This document shows, piece by piece, positions 27,518 to 36,444 of a stretch of 64,000 bases of DNA. This stretch comes from an uncultured Kangiella sp. (GTDB lineage Bacteria > Pseudomonadota > Gammaproteobacteria > Enterobacterales > Kangiellaceae), in assembly GCA_947498625.1 (NCBI GenBank), contig CANMKR010000002.1, positions 586,332 to 650,331 of the forward strand. The letters run 5' to 3'. Numbering within the stretch: position 1 is the stretch's first letter; every line of letters starts with the position of its first letter. The position numbers and the translations under genes are program-made. The notes under the pieces were generated by a model, which saw only the letters and a list, made by a program, of their open reading frames with translations, was not told where the DNA came from and searched no databases.

Positions 27518-28296
27518 TAGCCATTAGCTCCCGCGTTTGATTCTTGTCCAAGACCCACTTCTTGTTGCAGCCATTTAGCTTTAGCTTCACGGTTCATAAT
27601 TTCTAAACGCAACCGAATGATAACTAATATAATAAACAGGACGTAAAATGCTGCAATCATGATAAACAAAGGCGTTTGCATTTGCGGATCAATAGCCCCT
27701 TTTTTGGTCACCGAGTAGGCTTGATGCAATGTGTTCCACCATTTAACCGAGCCATAAATAATTGGGATATTAATAGCTCCAACAATGGCTAAAATCGCTG
27801 CGGCATTATCGGCTTTCGTTCGGTCTGAAAAAGAGCTGTGTAAAGCAATAAAACCGAGGTATAAAAAGAGTAAAACCAACTCTGAAGTCATGCGAGCATC
27901 CCATTCCCACCAAGTACCCCAAGTAGGAATGCCCCACAAAGAGCCGGTAAACAAGCAAATAAGAGTAAAAGCCGCACCTATAGGCGCAAGCGCTCGCATG
28001 GCCATAAACGACATTTTCATTTTCCACACCATGCCAATCACAGCACAAACCGCCATCGCTAAATAAGCAACCATCGATAAAACGGCGGTAGGTACATGGA
28101 TATACATGATGCGAACGCTGTTACCTTGTTGGTAATCAACTGGAGATGCCCATAACGAGTAATATAGGCCGAAAGCGAATAAAGCTAAACAGCTAATCCA
28201 CAGCCAAGGAAGCCATTTTACTGACTTTTGGTAAAACCACTTTGGTGAACCTAATTGATGGAACCAGCGCCCAGCCGTCTTGGAAAAAGATGCCAT
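27517..28296 (-). CDS. ccmC: Haem exporter permease CcmC
   Basis: A 259-residue protein with six helices. It carries the WWD motif GTWWEWDARMTSELVLLFLY and conserved His in YIHVPTAVLS and SVKWWNTLHQ. It attaches haem to CcmE. It sits between ccmB (48 bases upstream) and ccmD. Confidence 0.97.
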   Translation of the reverse strand: MASFSKTAGRWFHQLGSPKWFYQKSVKWLPWLWISCLALFAFGLYYSLWASPVDYQQGNSVRIMYIHVPTAVLSMVAYLAMAVCAVIGMVWKMKMSFMAMRALAPIGAAFTLICLFTGSLWGIPTWGTWWEWDARMTSELVLLFLYLGFIALHSSFSDRTKADNAAAILAIVGAINIPIIYGSVKWWNTLHQAYSVTKKGAIDPQMQTPLFIMIAAFYVLFIILVIIRLRLEIMNREAKAKWLQQEVGLGQESNAGANG

Positions 28297-28344
28297 TGAA
28301 AAAACTATCTCTATTGTAAGCTTTTAGTGAAAAACATTTAATTA

Positions 28345-29025
28345 CTAGCTAACTGCAACCTTCAGCGCCTTGCCTGTTGTGTATGGCGTAAGCACTAAAG
28401 CAAACAGAAGTATTGCAGCCAAAATTGCAATTTGAGCATTATACCCACTATTTGCTAAAGATGCTGTAATTACTGAGCTGCCAAATATTAAAATTGGCAC
28501 ATATAAAGGCAAGATCATCACCGCAACTAACATGCCGTTTCTACTTGCAGCCAAGGACAAACTCATACCAATCGCACCCAGCAAACACATAGTTGGAGTG
28601 CCCAATAAAAGCGATAGCATCATAATGGGGGTATGATTCATCTCCACAGCTCCATTAGGAGCATAATTAAGATGCATCAAGCCAGCCAATAAAGGCGAAA
28701 TTAAAACTAACGGTAACCCTGTCACCAACCAATGGGCCGTTACTTTTGATAAAGCCACTTGAATCGGGCTAGCCATAATTAAAAGCTGTTCTAGCGAGCC
28801 ATCTTGAAAATCACCACGATAAAATAGATCTAATGACAGCAGTACCGCTAATAATGCTGCCACCCAAACGACACCCGCTGCAATTTGTTGCAAAAATTCG
28901 GCCTCAGGACTAACTGCAAAAGGAAATAATGAAACCACAATTACAAAAAAGAAAAGTGGAATTAAAACAGCAACCCAGTTGCGCCTTGCCAGCATTAACT
29001 CTCTTTTCAATAAGGTCAGAAACAT
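28345..29025 (-). CDS. ccmB: Haem exporter permease CcmB
   Basis: A 226-residue ABC permease with six helices. It begins LKRELMLARRNWVAVLIPLFFF and has the family segment YRGDFQDGSLEQLLIM. It pairs with CcmA. The start overlaps the ccmA stop by one base (TAATG). Confidence 0.96.
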   Translation of the reverse strand: MFLTLLKRELMLARRNWVAVLIPLFFFVIVVSLFPFAVSPEAEFLQQIAAGVVWVAALLAVLLSLDLFYRGDFQDGSLEQLLIMASPIQVALSKVTAHWLVTGLPLVLISPLLAGLMHLNYAPNGAVEMNHTPIMMLSLLLGTPTMCLLGAIGMSLSLAASRNGMLVAVMILPLYVPILIFGSSVITASLANSGYNAQIAILAAILLFALVLTPYTTGKALKVAVS

Positions 29026-29690
29026 TAAGCTGCCTCCTCTTCTGAATGAGATAGAGAAATTCGCTGATGGATCTTTAAACCTTCAATGGCTTGGTGCGAA
29101 GTAAAAATCACCACTCCGCCCTCTTTCGCGAAATGCATCATTTTTGCAGACAACCAATCCCTAGTCTTGGCATCCAAATTAACGAAGGGCTCATCTAACA
29201 CCCATAGCTTGACTGTTTCCAAAACCAAACGACACAAAGCAACCTTATGTTGCTGCCCTGCTGATAAGTCTGAAAAATGACGCTCTAACAAGTTTTCGAT
29301 TTGTAGCTCGGCCGCAACTTTTGACAATTCTTCTAAGCTGGATTTTCGCCCTCTTAAAATCGAATAAAACTGCAAGTTCTCAGCTATCGAAAGCTCGTGT
29401 TTCATCGCCAGGTTGTGCGCTAAGAATAATAAATCTTGATTGAAGTTCGACTCTGGATGAGTGTTTTTAATTTGGTTCCAAAGGATCTGTCCAGAATCTA
29501 ACGGTAACAAACCCGCTAACGCCCGCATCAAACTGGTTTTGCCTGCGCCATTTTCACCAAACAAATGGGTGATAGAGCCTGCATTGAAGCTTAGATCGGT
29601 ATCTTCGAGCAGAGGTTGCTCATTACGGGAAATGGTTAGCCCTTTGACTTCTAAATTATAAGAACTTGGTTCAGATTGTTTTGAACTCAA
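29025..29690 (-). CDS. ccmA: Haem exporter ATPase CcmA, TTG start
   Basis: A 221-residue ABC ATPase with Walker A FGENGAGKTSL, signature LSAGQQHKVALCR, Walker B LWVLDEPFVNLD, and a switch His in FTSHQ. No ATG is available upstream of the conserved region. TTG at 29690 is preceded by AAAGG at about 9 bases. It lies 25 bases after leuB, so ccm may be read from the leu transcript. Confidence 0.95.
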   Translation of the reverse strand: MSSKQSEPSSYNLEVKGLTISRNEQPLLEDTDLSFNAGSITHLFGENGAGKTSLMRALAGLLPLDSGQILWNQIKNTHPESNFNQDLLFLAHNLAMKHELSIAENLQFYSILRGRKSSLEELSKVAAELQIENLLERHFSDLSAGQQHKVALCRLVLETVKLWVLDEPFVNLDAKTRDWLSAKMMHFAKEGGVVIFTSHQAIEGLKIHQRISLSHSEEEAA

Positions 29691-29715
29691 AGTACTAACC
29701 TTTTGAAATATCGAT

Positions 29716-30789
29716 TTATTTTAATGCAGAAATTATAGCATCACCCATTTCCGAAGTAGACAACAATTTATCACCTTCAGTGTGAATGTCTGCGGTACGC
29801 AATCCTTGATCTAAAACGTCACTAACCGCAGCATCGATTTTATCGGCAATAGCTTGCTCTCCAAAGGTATAACGGAGCATCATCGATACCGACAAAATAG
29901 TGGCAATCGGATTAGCTTTATTTTCACCGGCAATATCAGGTGCACTACCGTGAATTGGCTCGTACATACCTTTGCCATTAATATCAAAACTGGCCGACGG
30001 CAACATACCAATAGAACCAGTAAGCATAGCGGCACAATCGGATAAAATATCGCCAAACATATTACCCGTTACCATCACATCAAATTGCTTTGGTGCGCGA
30101 ACGAGCTGCATCGCTGCGTTATCTACATACATATGGCTCAATTCGACTTCCGGATACTCTTTAGCTACGCGCTCCATCACTTCACGCCATAACTCAGTCG
30201 CTTCTAAAACGTTAGCTTTATCCACCGAACAAACGCGCTTATCACGCATCATTGCGGTACGAAATGCAACGTGAGCAATCCGCTCAACTTCGCTTTCCGA
30301 ATAAACGTAAGTATTAAAACCTTCTTTCTCACCATTCTCTAAAGTGCGGATACCGCGCGGTTGGCCAAAGTAAATGCCACCCGTTAATTCACGAATAATC
30401 ATTAAATCTAAGTTTTCCACCAGTTCTGGTTTTAAACTTGAAGCATCAGCTAATTGCGGATATAAAATTGCTGGGCGTAAGTTACCAAACAGTTCCAATT
30501 CTGAGCGTAATTTCAATAATGCTTTTTCTGGGCGGACAGCAATATCAAAACCTTCCCACTTAGGACCACCGACAGCACCTAATAAAATAGCATCCGCTTC
30601 GCGCGCTTGTTGTAACACTTCATCAGTTAATGGCACCTGATGGGCATCAAAAGAAGAGCCGCCCACTAAAGCGCTGTCATAGGAGACATCTAAACCTTGC
30701 GCAATTAATACATCTAAAACCTTGGTCGCTTGCTCTACGATTTCTGGACCAATACCGTCACCCGGTAATACTAAAATTTTCTTTGTCAT
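29716..30789 (-). CDS. leuB: 3-isopropylmalate dehydrogenase LeuB
   Basis: A 357-residue protein. It oxidises and decarboxylates 3-isopropylmalate with NAD. Features: [10 protein letters not shown] at the N-terminus, [14 protein letters not shown] substrate loop, [35 protein letters not shown], and the NAD site [18 protein letters not shown]. It follows a 110-residue ORF of unknown role and leuCD on the same strand. Confidence 0.97.
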   Translation of the reverse strand: MTKKILVLPGDGIGPEIVEQATKVLDVLIAQGLDVSYDSALVGGSSFDAHQVPLTDEVLQQAREADAILLGAVGGPKWEGFDIAVRPEKALLKLRSELELFGNLRPAILYPQLADASSLKPELVENLDLMIIRELTGGIYFGQPRGIRTLENGEKEGFNTYVYSESEVERIAHVAFRTAMMRDKRVCSVDKANVLEATELWREVMERVAKEYPEVELSHMYVDNAAMQLVRAPKQFDVMVTGNMFGDILSDCAAMLTGSIGMLPSASFDINGKGMYEPIHGSAPDIAGENKANPIATILSVSMMLRYTFGEQAIADKIDAAVSDVLDQGLRTADIHTEGDKLLSTSEMGDAIISALK

Positions 30790-30833
30790 TTTTTTTAATC
30801 TCTATCTTGTCTATTTCAGACTTGGTGCCTGAA

Positions 30834-30859
30834 GGGGGCAGAGCTAAAGATCTGTCCCC
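30834..30859. repeat. GGGGCAGA...TCTGTCCCC hairpin upstream of leuB
   Basis: Arms GGGGCAGA and TCTGTCCCC pair with a one-base bulge around an AT-rich loop. It lies in the 79-base spacer between the small ORF and leuB. This form resembles hairpins dispersed in many gammaproteobacterial genomes. It could stabilise or attenuate the leu transcript. Confidence 0.5.
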
Positions 30860-30868
30860 GAGTTTAAA

Positions 30869-31201
30869 TTAACTTTCGAAATACATACCATTTTGATAAA
30901 TGTAATGAGGATTACCCTCACCTTTTTTAAAAACTCGAGCTGTTTCATGTTTTTCAGATGAAACTTCTAATTCCATTTCATCTGAAAATCTTATTAAAAA
31001 TTTATCTTTAAATATTTGTATTTCATTAACGATTTTATCTAGTAACTCTAAACTTAAATCTTGTCCAACATCGACATCTTCAGTATTAAGCACAATATTT
31101 CCATCATAGAGGTGGATTGAGTAGTTATCTTTAGTAATTAACCAAAGATAATGCCCAGCCCAACCTACTCTATCAATTTGCTTTAATGCAATATCCAACA
31201 T
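30869..31201 (-). CDS. Uncharacterised 110-residue protein inside the leu operon
   Basis: Not recognised with confidence. The ATG at 31201 overlaps the leuD stop (TAATG), so translation is probably coupled; the ORF can extend 15 bases further into leuD, but this start fits better. It begins LDIALKQIDRVGWAGHYLWLI. The pattern of short beta strands ending in IRFSDEMELEVSSEKHETARVF loosely resembles DUF6188-like small proteins, in which a closing strand precedes a Glu-Ala-Trp type motif. The protein is acidic, has no membrane segment or Cys, and is probably cytosolic. Confidence 0.65.
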   Translation of the reverse strand: MLDIALKQIDRVGWAGHYLWLITKDNYSIHLYDGNIVLNTEDVDVGQDLSLELLDKIVNEIQIFKDKFLIRFSDEMELEVSSEKHETARVFKKGEGNPHYIYQNGMYFES

Positions 31202-31839
31202 TAACCAAACAACCAAGGCGCTCTTTGCTTACGCGCTGCTTCATATTCGGTAATTGAGGCTTCTTGCTGCAGGGTAATACCAATATCATCAAGTCCATTG
31301 TATAAGCTGTGCTTACGATCTGGCTCTACATCAAAGCTAATGGTTTCGCCGTTTGGTCTAGTGATAGTTTGCGAATCTAAGTCAATCGAGAGTTGGTAAC
31401 CTTCTTGGCTTTCAGCTTCTGCAAACAAAACATCCATCGTTTGATTATCTAAAACGATGGGTAAAATGCCATTCTTAAAGCAGTTATTGAAGAAGATATC
31501 TGCATAACTTGGCGCTATTACTGCTTTAAATCCATAATCTTCTAGTGCCCATGGAGCGTGCTCACGGCTGGAACCACAACCAAAGTTTTCACGTGCTAAT
31601 AATACCGAAGCACCTTCATATCTTGGGAAGTTCAATACGAAGTCAGGATTCAGTGGGCGCTTAGAATTATCCATACCCGGTTCACCATGATCCAGATAAC
31701 GCCATTCATCGAATAAGTTAGGACCAAAACCACTGCGCTTAATAGACTTTAAAAATTGCTTCGGAATAATCGCATCAGTATCCACATTAGCGCGATCAAG
31801 AGGTACTACTAAACCTTTATGTTGTGTAAAAGCATCCAT
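31201..31839 (-). CDS. leuD: 3-isopropylmalate dehydratase small subunit LeuD
   Basis: A 212-residue protein. It carries [18 protein letters not shown] at the N-terminus and the swivel-domain loop [19 protein letters not shown]. With LeuC it isomerises 2- to 3-isopropylmalate. It overlaps leuC by one base and the following ORF by one base. Confidence 0.97.
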   Translation of the reverse strand: MDAFTQHKGLVVPLDRANVDTDAIIPKQFLKSIKRSGFGPNLFDEWRYLDHGEPGMDNSKRPLNPDFVLNFPRYEGASVLLARENFGCGSSREHAPWALEDYGFKAVIAPSYADIFFNNCFKNGILPIVLDNQTMDVLFAEAESQEGYQLSIDLDSQTITRPNGETISFDVEPDRKHSLYNGLDDIGITLQQEASITEYEAARKQRAPWLFG

Positions 31840-33296
31840 TATGCGTCTCCTCCATTCTCTGTGCTAGAAAGCCTTGAAATCTCAATATCACGAACATCAG
31901 TGAAATGGCCATAGACCGCAGCAGCAGCAGCCATCGCAGGACTCACTAAATGGGTGCGACCGCCCTGACCTTGGCGACCTTCAAAGTTACGGTTTGAGGT
32001 TGAAGCACAGTGTTCACCCGACTCTAAACGATCAGCGTTCATAGCCAAACACATGGAGCAACCCGGCTCGCGCCACTCAAAACCAGCGTCGACAAAAATC
32101 TTATCTAGACCTTCAGCTTCTGCTTGTTCTTTTACCAAACCAGAACCAGGCACCACCATGGCCAACTTGACGCTGGCAGCGACTTTACGACCTTTAGCCA
32201 CTTCCGCCGCTTCACGCATATCTTCAATGCGTGAATTGGTACAAGAACCAATAAATACCTTATCTACTGGAATTGACGAAATCGCAGAATCCGCTTTTAA
32301 ATCCATATATTCAAGTGCACGCTCGATACCTTCTTTCTTCACAGGATTATCTTCATGGGCAGGATTTGGAATAGTACCCGTCACTGGCTTGACCATTTCT
32401 GGCGAAGTGCCCCAAGTAACTTGCGGCGCAATATCTTCAGCTTTCAACTCAACCACTGTGTCGAAATGAGCGTCAGCATCAGAATGTAAATCATTCCAAG
32501 CTTTAACGGCTAAATCCCAATGCTCCCCCTGTGGAGCAAAAGGACGACCTTTGACATATTCAATCGTTTTATCATCTACAGCGACTAGTCCAACACGTGC
32601 ACCAGCTTCAATCGCCATATTACAAATCGTCATACGACCTTCCATCGATAAACTTTCGATTGCAGTACCCGCAAATTCAATCGCGTGACCATTACCGCCA
32701 GCTGTACCAATTTCGCCAATAACCGCTAACACCACATCTTTAGCGGTAACGCCATAACCTAAATTGCCGTCAACTTTCACCAACATATTCTTCATTTTCT
32801 TTTGGCGCAGACATTGGGTGGCTAATACGTGCTCTACTTCAGAAGTACCAACACCAAATGCCATAGCCCCAAAGGCACCGTGAGTCGCAGTATGCGAATC
32901 ACCACAAACCATGGTTAAACCGGGTAATGTGTAGCCCTGCTCTGGGCCTACTACATGAACAATACCTTGGCGAATATCATCAATGTTAAATTGAGTAACA
33001 CCAAACTCATCGCAATTTTCATCTAAGGTCTTTACCTGAATTAATGAAATAGGATCCTCGATTCCATCAATCCCCTGCTGACGCTCCTTATTTGTAGTTG
33101 GAACATTGTGATCAGGCGTTGCCAAATTAGCTTCCAAACGACGAGGTTGTCGGCCAGCAATTTTTAAGCCTTCAAATGCTTGCGGTGAAGTAACTTCATG
33201 CAGTAATTGACGATCAATATAAATCAGCGCAGAACCGTCGGAATTTTCTGCGACCAAATGATCATCCCATAATTTATCGTAAAGGGTTTTAGCCAT
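31839..33296 (-). CDS. leuC: 3-isopropylmalate dehydratase large subunit LeuC
   Basis: A 485-residue aconitase-family subunit. Cluster ligands occur in [14 protein letters not shown] and [28 protein letters not shown] is the substrate region. It is the first gene of the minus-strand leu run. The 189-base gap to the divergent LysR gene should contain its promoter. leuA is not in the window. Confidence 0.97.
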   Translation of the reverse strand: MAKTLYDKLWDDHLVAENSDGSALIYIDRQLLHEVTSPQAFEGLKIAGRQPRRLEANLATPDHNVPTTNKERQQGIDGIEDPISLIQVKTLDENCDEFGVTQFNIDDIRQGIVHVVGPEQGYTLPGLTMVCGDSHTATHGAFGAMAFGVGTSEVEHVLATQCLRQKKMKNMLVKVDGNLGYGVTAKDVVLAVIGEIGTAGGNGHAIEFAGTAIESLSMEGRMTICNMAIEAGARVGLVAVDDKTIEYVKGRPFAPQGEHWDLAVKAWNDLHSDADAHFDTVVELKAEDIAPQVTWGTSPEMVKPVTGTIPNPAHEDNPVKKEGIERALEYMDLKADSAISSIPVDKVFIGSCTNSRIEDMREAAEVAKGRKVAASVKLAMVVPGSGLVKEQAEAEGLDKIFVDAGFEWREPGCSMCLAMNADRLESGEHCASTSNRNFEGRQGQGGRTHLVSPAMAAAAAVYGHFTDVRDIEISRLSSTENGGDA

Positions 33297-33485
33297 CTTA
33301 ATCTCTTTATTATTAATAAAATCAATGAGTTAAAAGCATTTGGTAACGTTAATAGCAAATACTTCTAATAAAATAATGGCGTTATGCTACTCCTATGATT
33401 AGAATTACTCAAATTCATTATTTTTATGAAGCTGATTCCTGCAAGGAATACTCTTAGGCAACTCAAAATAACTTGGTATGGCAAT
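33297..33485. promoter_or_regulatory. Divergent promoter region between leuC and the LysR gene
   Basis: An AT-rich 189-base spacer between divergent genes. A LysR regulator transcribed away from a target operon is a classic arrangement, and the partial dyad GGTAACGTTAA near 33340 could be part of a binding site. No box could be confirmed by eye. Confidence 0.35.
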
Positions 33486-34346
33486 ATGGATCTAGATTTA
33501 TTGAAAAGTTTTTTAGCATTAGTCCGACTAAAATCCTTTACCCTAGCAGCTAAAGAACTCGAGATTACACAACCAGCTCTGACTAAACGAATCAAACGTC
33601 TGGAATCGATTGTTGGCTCTGCTTTAATTGATAGAGATGGCAATCAACTGGCCTTAACTCAAGCTGGTTCTTTGCTATCAGATAAAGCTCCGCAAATCAT
33701 CAGCGATATCAATAATTCAATTCAAGAGATTAGAGACCTTTCGGGTGAAATCTCCGGTCAATTGTTATTTGCTACCAGTCATTATCTTGGCCTGCACTAT
33801 TTACCGGAGTATTTGGAGCGTTTTATTGACCAGTATCCAAGCGTCGATTTACAAATCGACTTTATCGATTCTGGTATGGCATACAATCAAGTGCTTTCGG
33901 GCGATATCGAATTAGCCTTGGTGACCTTCCCTTATAATCAAGATCAAAGAATCAAGCATATTCCTATTTGGCAAGAACAGATGCAAATAGCCTGTCATCA
34001 AAATCACGCTTTAATGAAGGAAAAAGAACCGTTAAAAGCCTTGGTAAATTATGATGCAATTTTGCCACCTGCGCAGACATTTCCAAGAGATTTGTTTGAA
34101 CATAATTTAAAGGAACTTGGGATAAAACATGGCCGGGTCAAAACCGCTAATTACTTAGAAGTGATCGCTAAACTAGTCGCCTGCAAAATGGGTTGGACTA
34201 TTTTGCCAGCAGCAGTAATTCAAGCACCTTTGATCGCACTGACACAAAAGTCTAAAACTGTTAGGCAAATGGGGATTATTCATCGCAATAATAAAAGTCT
34301 TTCTAATTCCGCAAAGGCTTTTATTAGAATGTTACATAAAAAATAA
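33486..34346 (+). CDS. LysR family transcriptional regulator
   Basis: A 286-residue protein. The N-terminal winged HTH reads LLKSFLALVRLKSFTLAAKELEITQPALTKRIKRLESIVG, and the effector domain follows from about residue 90. I chose the ATG at 33486 because it begins MDLDLLKSF as in the family; the upstream in-frame ATG at 33426 would add 20 atypical residues. It is divergent from leuCD-orf-leuB, so regulation of leucine synthesis is a reasonable guess, not shown. Confidence 0.85.
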   Translation: MDLDLLKSFLALVRLKSFTLAAKELEITQPALTKRIKRLESIVGSALIDRDGNQLALTQAGSLLSDKAPQIISDINNSIQEIRDLSGEISGQLLFATSHYLGLHYLPEYLERFIDQYPSVDLQIDFIDSGMAYNQVLSGDIELALVTFPYNQDQRIKHIPIWQEQMQIACHQNHALMKEKEPLKALVNYDAILPPAQTFPRDLFEHNLKELGIKHGRVKTANYLEVIAKLVACKMGWTILPAAVIQAPLIALTQKSKTVRQMGIIHRNNKSLSNSAKAFIRMLHKK

Positions 34347-34448
34347 AACGCATTGATAAAAAAGAGATATATTCCTTAATAAGTCAGCTATTATTCATTT
34401 TTAATCAGGTAAGCTAATTTTTATCAATTATTAACTAGGATCCTTGGT

Positions 34449-35465
34449 ATGTTGAAGTTCATTATTTTAAGTATGAGTTTATCGCTGGTATTCCCAGCAC
34501 TTGTGATCGCAGAGCAAAATCAAGAATTAGAAAGTTTGATCGAAAGTGAGAAATTCAAAGAAGCAGAATCACTAACTAAGAAATTACTAAAATCAGCCGA
34601 AACTCAAAAAGATAAACTAGAGTATCAATCGAAGCTTGCGCAAATATTACTGAGTGCCAAACAGTTTGATGAGGCTGAAGACGCTGTTGAAGATTTAATC
34701 GATATGCAAGGCTTAAGTGAGAAACACTGGCTTATAGCTGCTTCAATTTATGGTGTTCAAGCCCAAGAATCGAGTATCTTTAGCAAACTTGGTTACGCAA
34801 AAAAAGCCAAAAAATCCTTAGAATCCTTGCTCAAAGCCTACCCTAACAGTCGTGACGGCATCATTGGCTTAATTCAATTCCATAGAGCCGCGCCTGGAAT
34901 TGCTGGCGGTGACGAAGACCAAATCCCCAAGTTAATGCAAAGATTAGCAACGGTAAATCCTGAATGGCACTCAATTATATCTGCCCAGCAAGCTTTTGCA
35001 GATGAAGACATCGAAAAAGGCTTAGCGATTCTAGATACAGGTATTGAGAGAAACCCTCAGTCAATTGACCTTACTTATGTCAAAGGCATGCGTTTTGTGA
35101 ATATGGAAAAATTTCCAGAAGCATTTGCCCTATTAAATTCTATCCAATCATTGCCATTAAAAGAAAATGCTAGCGAACAACAAAGAGATTGGGCTCAGAT
35201 GGCTTTATACCAATCAGCAAAAATCTCTGCTGAAAAAGCTATAGAACTAGAGCAAGGTAAAAAGAATTTATATGCCTTTATGGATTCAGAGCAAACCCAA
35301 ATTCCCGAAGCTTGGATAAGGTTTAGGTTGGGACAAATTTTATGGAAACTGAATGAGAAAGAGTCATCTTTAGCCCAATTTCAACTAATCCCTACTCTAA
35401 AACCGGAAAAAGAGTTAAACAAACAAATGAAAGCTTTTATAAAAGAGCATAGCATTCAATTGTAA
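34449..35465 (+). CDS. Exported TPR-repeat protein of unknown function
   Basis: A 338-residue protein. A Sec signal (LKFIILSMSLSLVFPALVIA) is followed by helical repeats with TPR spacing, such as the AQILLSAKQFDEAEDAVEDLI block near residue 65-85 and GLAILDTGIERNPQSIDL near 195. The RAAPGIAGGDEDQ loop is seen in a family of periplasmic TPR proteins. It probably serves as a periplasmic scaffold. No enzymatic motif is visible. Confidence 0.75.
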   Translation: MLKFIILSMSLSLVFPALVIAEQNQELESLIESEKFKEAESLTKKLLKSAETQKDKLEYQSKLAQILLSAKQFDEAEDAVEDLIDMQGLSEKHWLIAASIYGVQAQESSIFSKLGYAKKAKKSLESLLKAYPNSRDGIIGLIQFHRAAPGIAGGDEDQIPKLMQRLATVNPEWHSIISAQQAFADEDIEKGLAILDTGIERNPQSIDLTYVKGMRFVNMEKFPEAFALLNSIQSLPLKENASEQQRDWAQMALYQSAKISAEKAIELEQGKKNLYAFMDSEQTQIPEAWIRFRLGQILWKLNEKESSLAQFQLIPTLKPEKELNKQMKAFIKEHSIQL

Positions 35466-35576
35466 AATGGTGCGCTTTATATTAGATTTTAGACGAGTTT
35501 AATGGCATATTAAATTCCGATAGTGATAATAACTATTTATAAATAAACCATATTAAAAGACTCGAGGGGGCTCAAA

Positions 35577-35882
35577 ATGATGGAATATCTTCCAATGATA
35601 ATTAGCGTAGTAAGTGGCGCGGCAGGCGGTAACTTAATTCCAAAGCTAATGAAAAATTTAAATGCTGGTGGTCTTATCAACACTATATCAGGTGCTGTAG
35701 GCGGCTGGTTAGGCGGTACTACCCTTTCTGGTTTAATCCTAGGCGCTACCGGAGCAGACCCTGCCTCAGCTATGGATTTGACTGGAATCATATCCAATAT
35801 TGGCGGGGGTGTAGCTGGCGGTGGTATCGTTGCCGGTATCGTTGGCTTCGTTAAGAAGATGATTGGTGGCTCGAACTCTTAA
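35577..35882 (+). CDS. Glycine-rich small membrane protein
   Basis: A 101-residue protein, rich in Gly and Ala, with SGAAGGN, GAVGGWLGG and GGGVAGGGIVAGIVGF segments that look like glycine zippers, and at least two hydrophobic stretches. GAGGGGG lies upstream of the ATG and a strong terminator follows the stop, so it is probably a monocistronic, well-expressed gene. The composition recalls small pore-forming or bacteriocin-like peptides, but similar Gly-rich membrane proteins are common with no known role. Confidence 0.7.
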   Translation: MMEYLPMIISVVSGAAGGNLIPKLMKNLNAGGLINTISGAVGGWLGGTTLSGLILGATGADPASAMDLTGIISNIGGGVAGGGIVAGIVGFVKKMIGGSNS

Positions 35883-35899
35883 TCATTTCTAGGCGTTTC

Positions 35900-35925
35900 A
35901 AAAAGCCTACTTTCGTAGGCTTTTT
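35900..35925. terminator. Bidirectional terminator between the Gly-rich gene and a convergent gene
   Basis: Ten-base perfect arms AAAAGCCTAC / GTAGGCTTTT (35901-35910, 35915-35924) with a TTTC loop and T runs on both strands. It ends the plus-strand gene and the minus-strand pseudogene stopping at 35924. Confidence 0.85.
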
Positions 35926-36444
35926 ATTCATATTCGTTTAAAACTCTTATACCCATAACATCACCAATAACTTCTGCTAAAAACTTAATTTCATCCAAAT
36001 TGTAGTCAGCATCTAGTTTATATTTATGCTCTCCAACCGATATCAGAAAAAGCTCATAACTCCATTTATCATCCTCATCATCGTACTGGTGGACTATTTG
36101 GATACCCACAATCTCAGAAAAGTTAAACCACTTCTCTCTGTTTTATAGATGCGTCTACGCTTTTTCTGAAATTTATACTGCTCACCTTTAATCAAAGCAA
36201 CAAAACTTAAATAAATAGAAGGGACGGTTGCCAAAGCTATAGCCAATAGCATAATAAAAACAAAAGTTTTATCTTGAGCTTGTGCTTTGTTAAACATCAT
36301 TATCACAATCATTAAAGCAATAATTGACACAAACGCACCAATTGCTGCGCCAACCTTTGAGCGACTTAAAACTAGACTATGGCTAGTATTTCTTACGAGT
36401 TTTAACTTACCGCTAGATATTGCAGAAAAAGGATCAAGCATCAT
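35924..36444 (-). pseudogene. Membrane protein gene split by a frameshift at a GA repeat
   Basis: Two ORFs in different frames read as one protein. The first (36444-36094) has a basic N-terminus, two helices, and KRRRIYKTE before going out of frame; the second (to 35924) is GTG-initiated and acidic. Removing one GA from the GAGAGA tract (minus strand, 36133-36138) joins them as KTE-KWFNFSEI-VGIQIV and restores a single protein of about 172 residues with the DKxxR/Y...W..FSEI..IQ pattern common in small membrane proteins. It overlaps the dipeptidase gene by four bases. It could be a decayed gene, a phase-variable site or a sequencing error. Confidence 0.7.

Noticed and set aside
36094..36140. 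Programmed -1 frameshift at the GAGAGA site
   Set aside because: There is no X-XXY-YYZ slippery heptamer and no obvious downstream stem. A dinucleotide indel explains it more simply, though this is not excluded.
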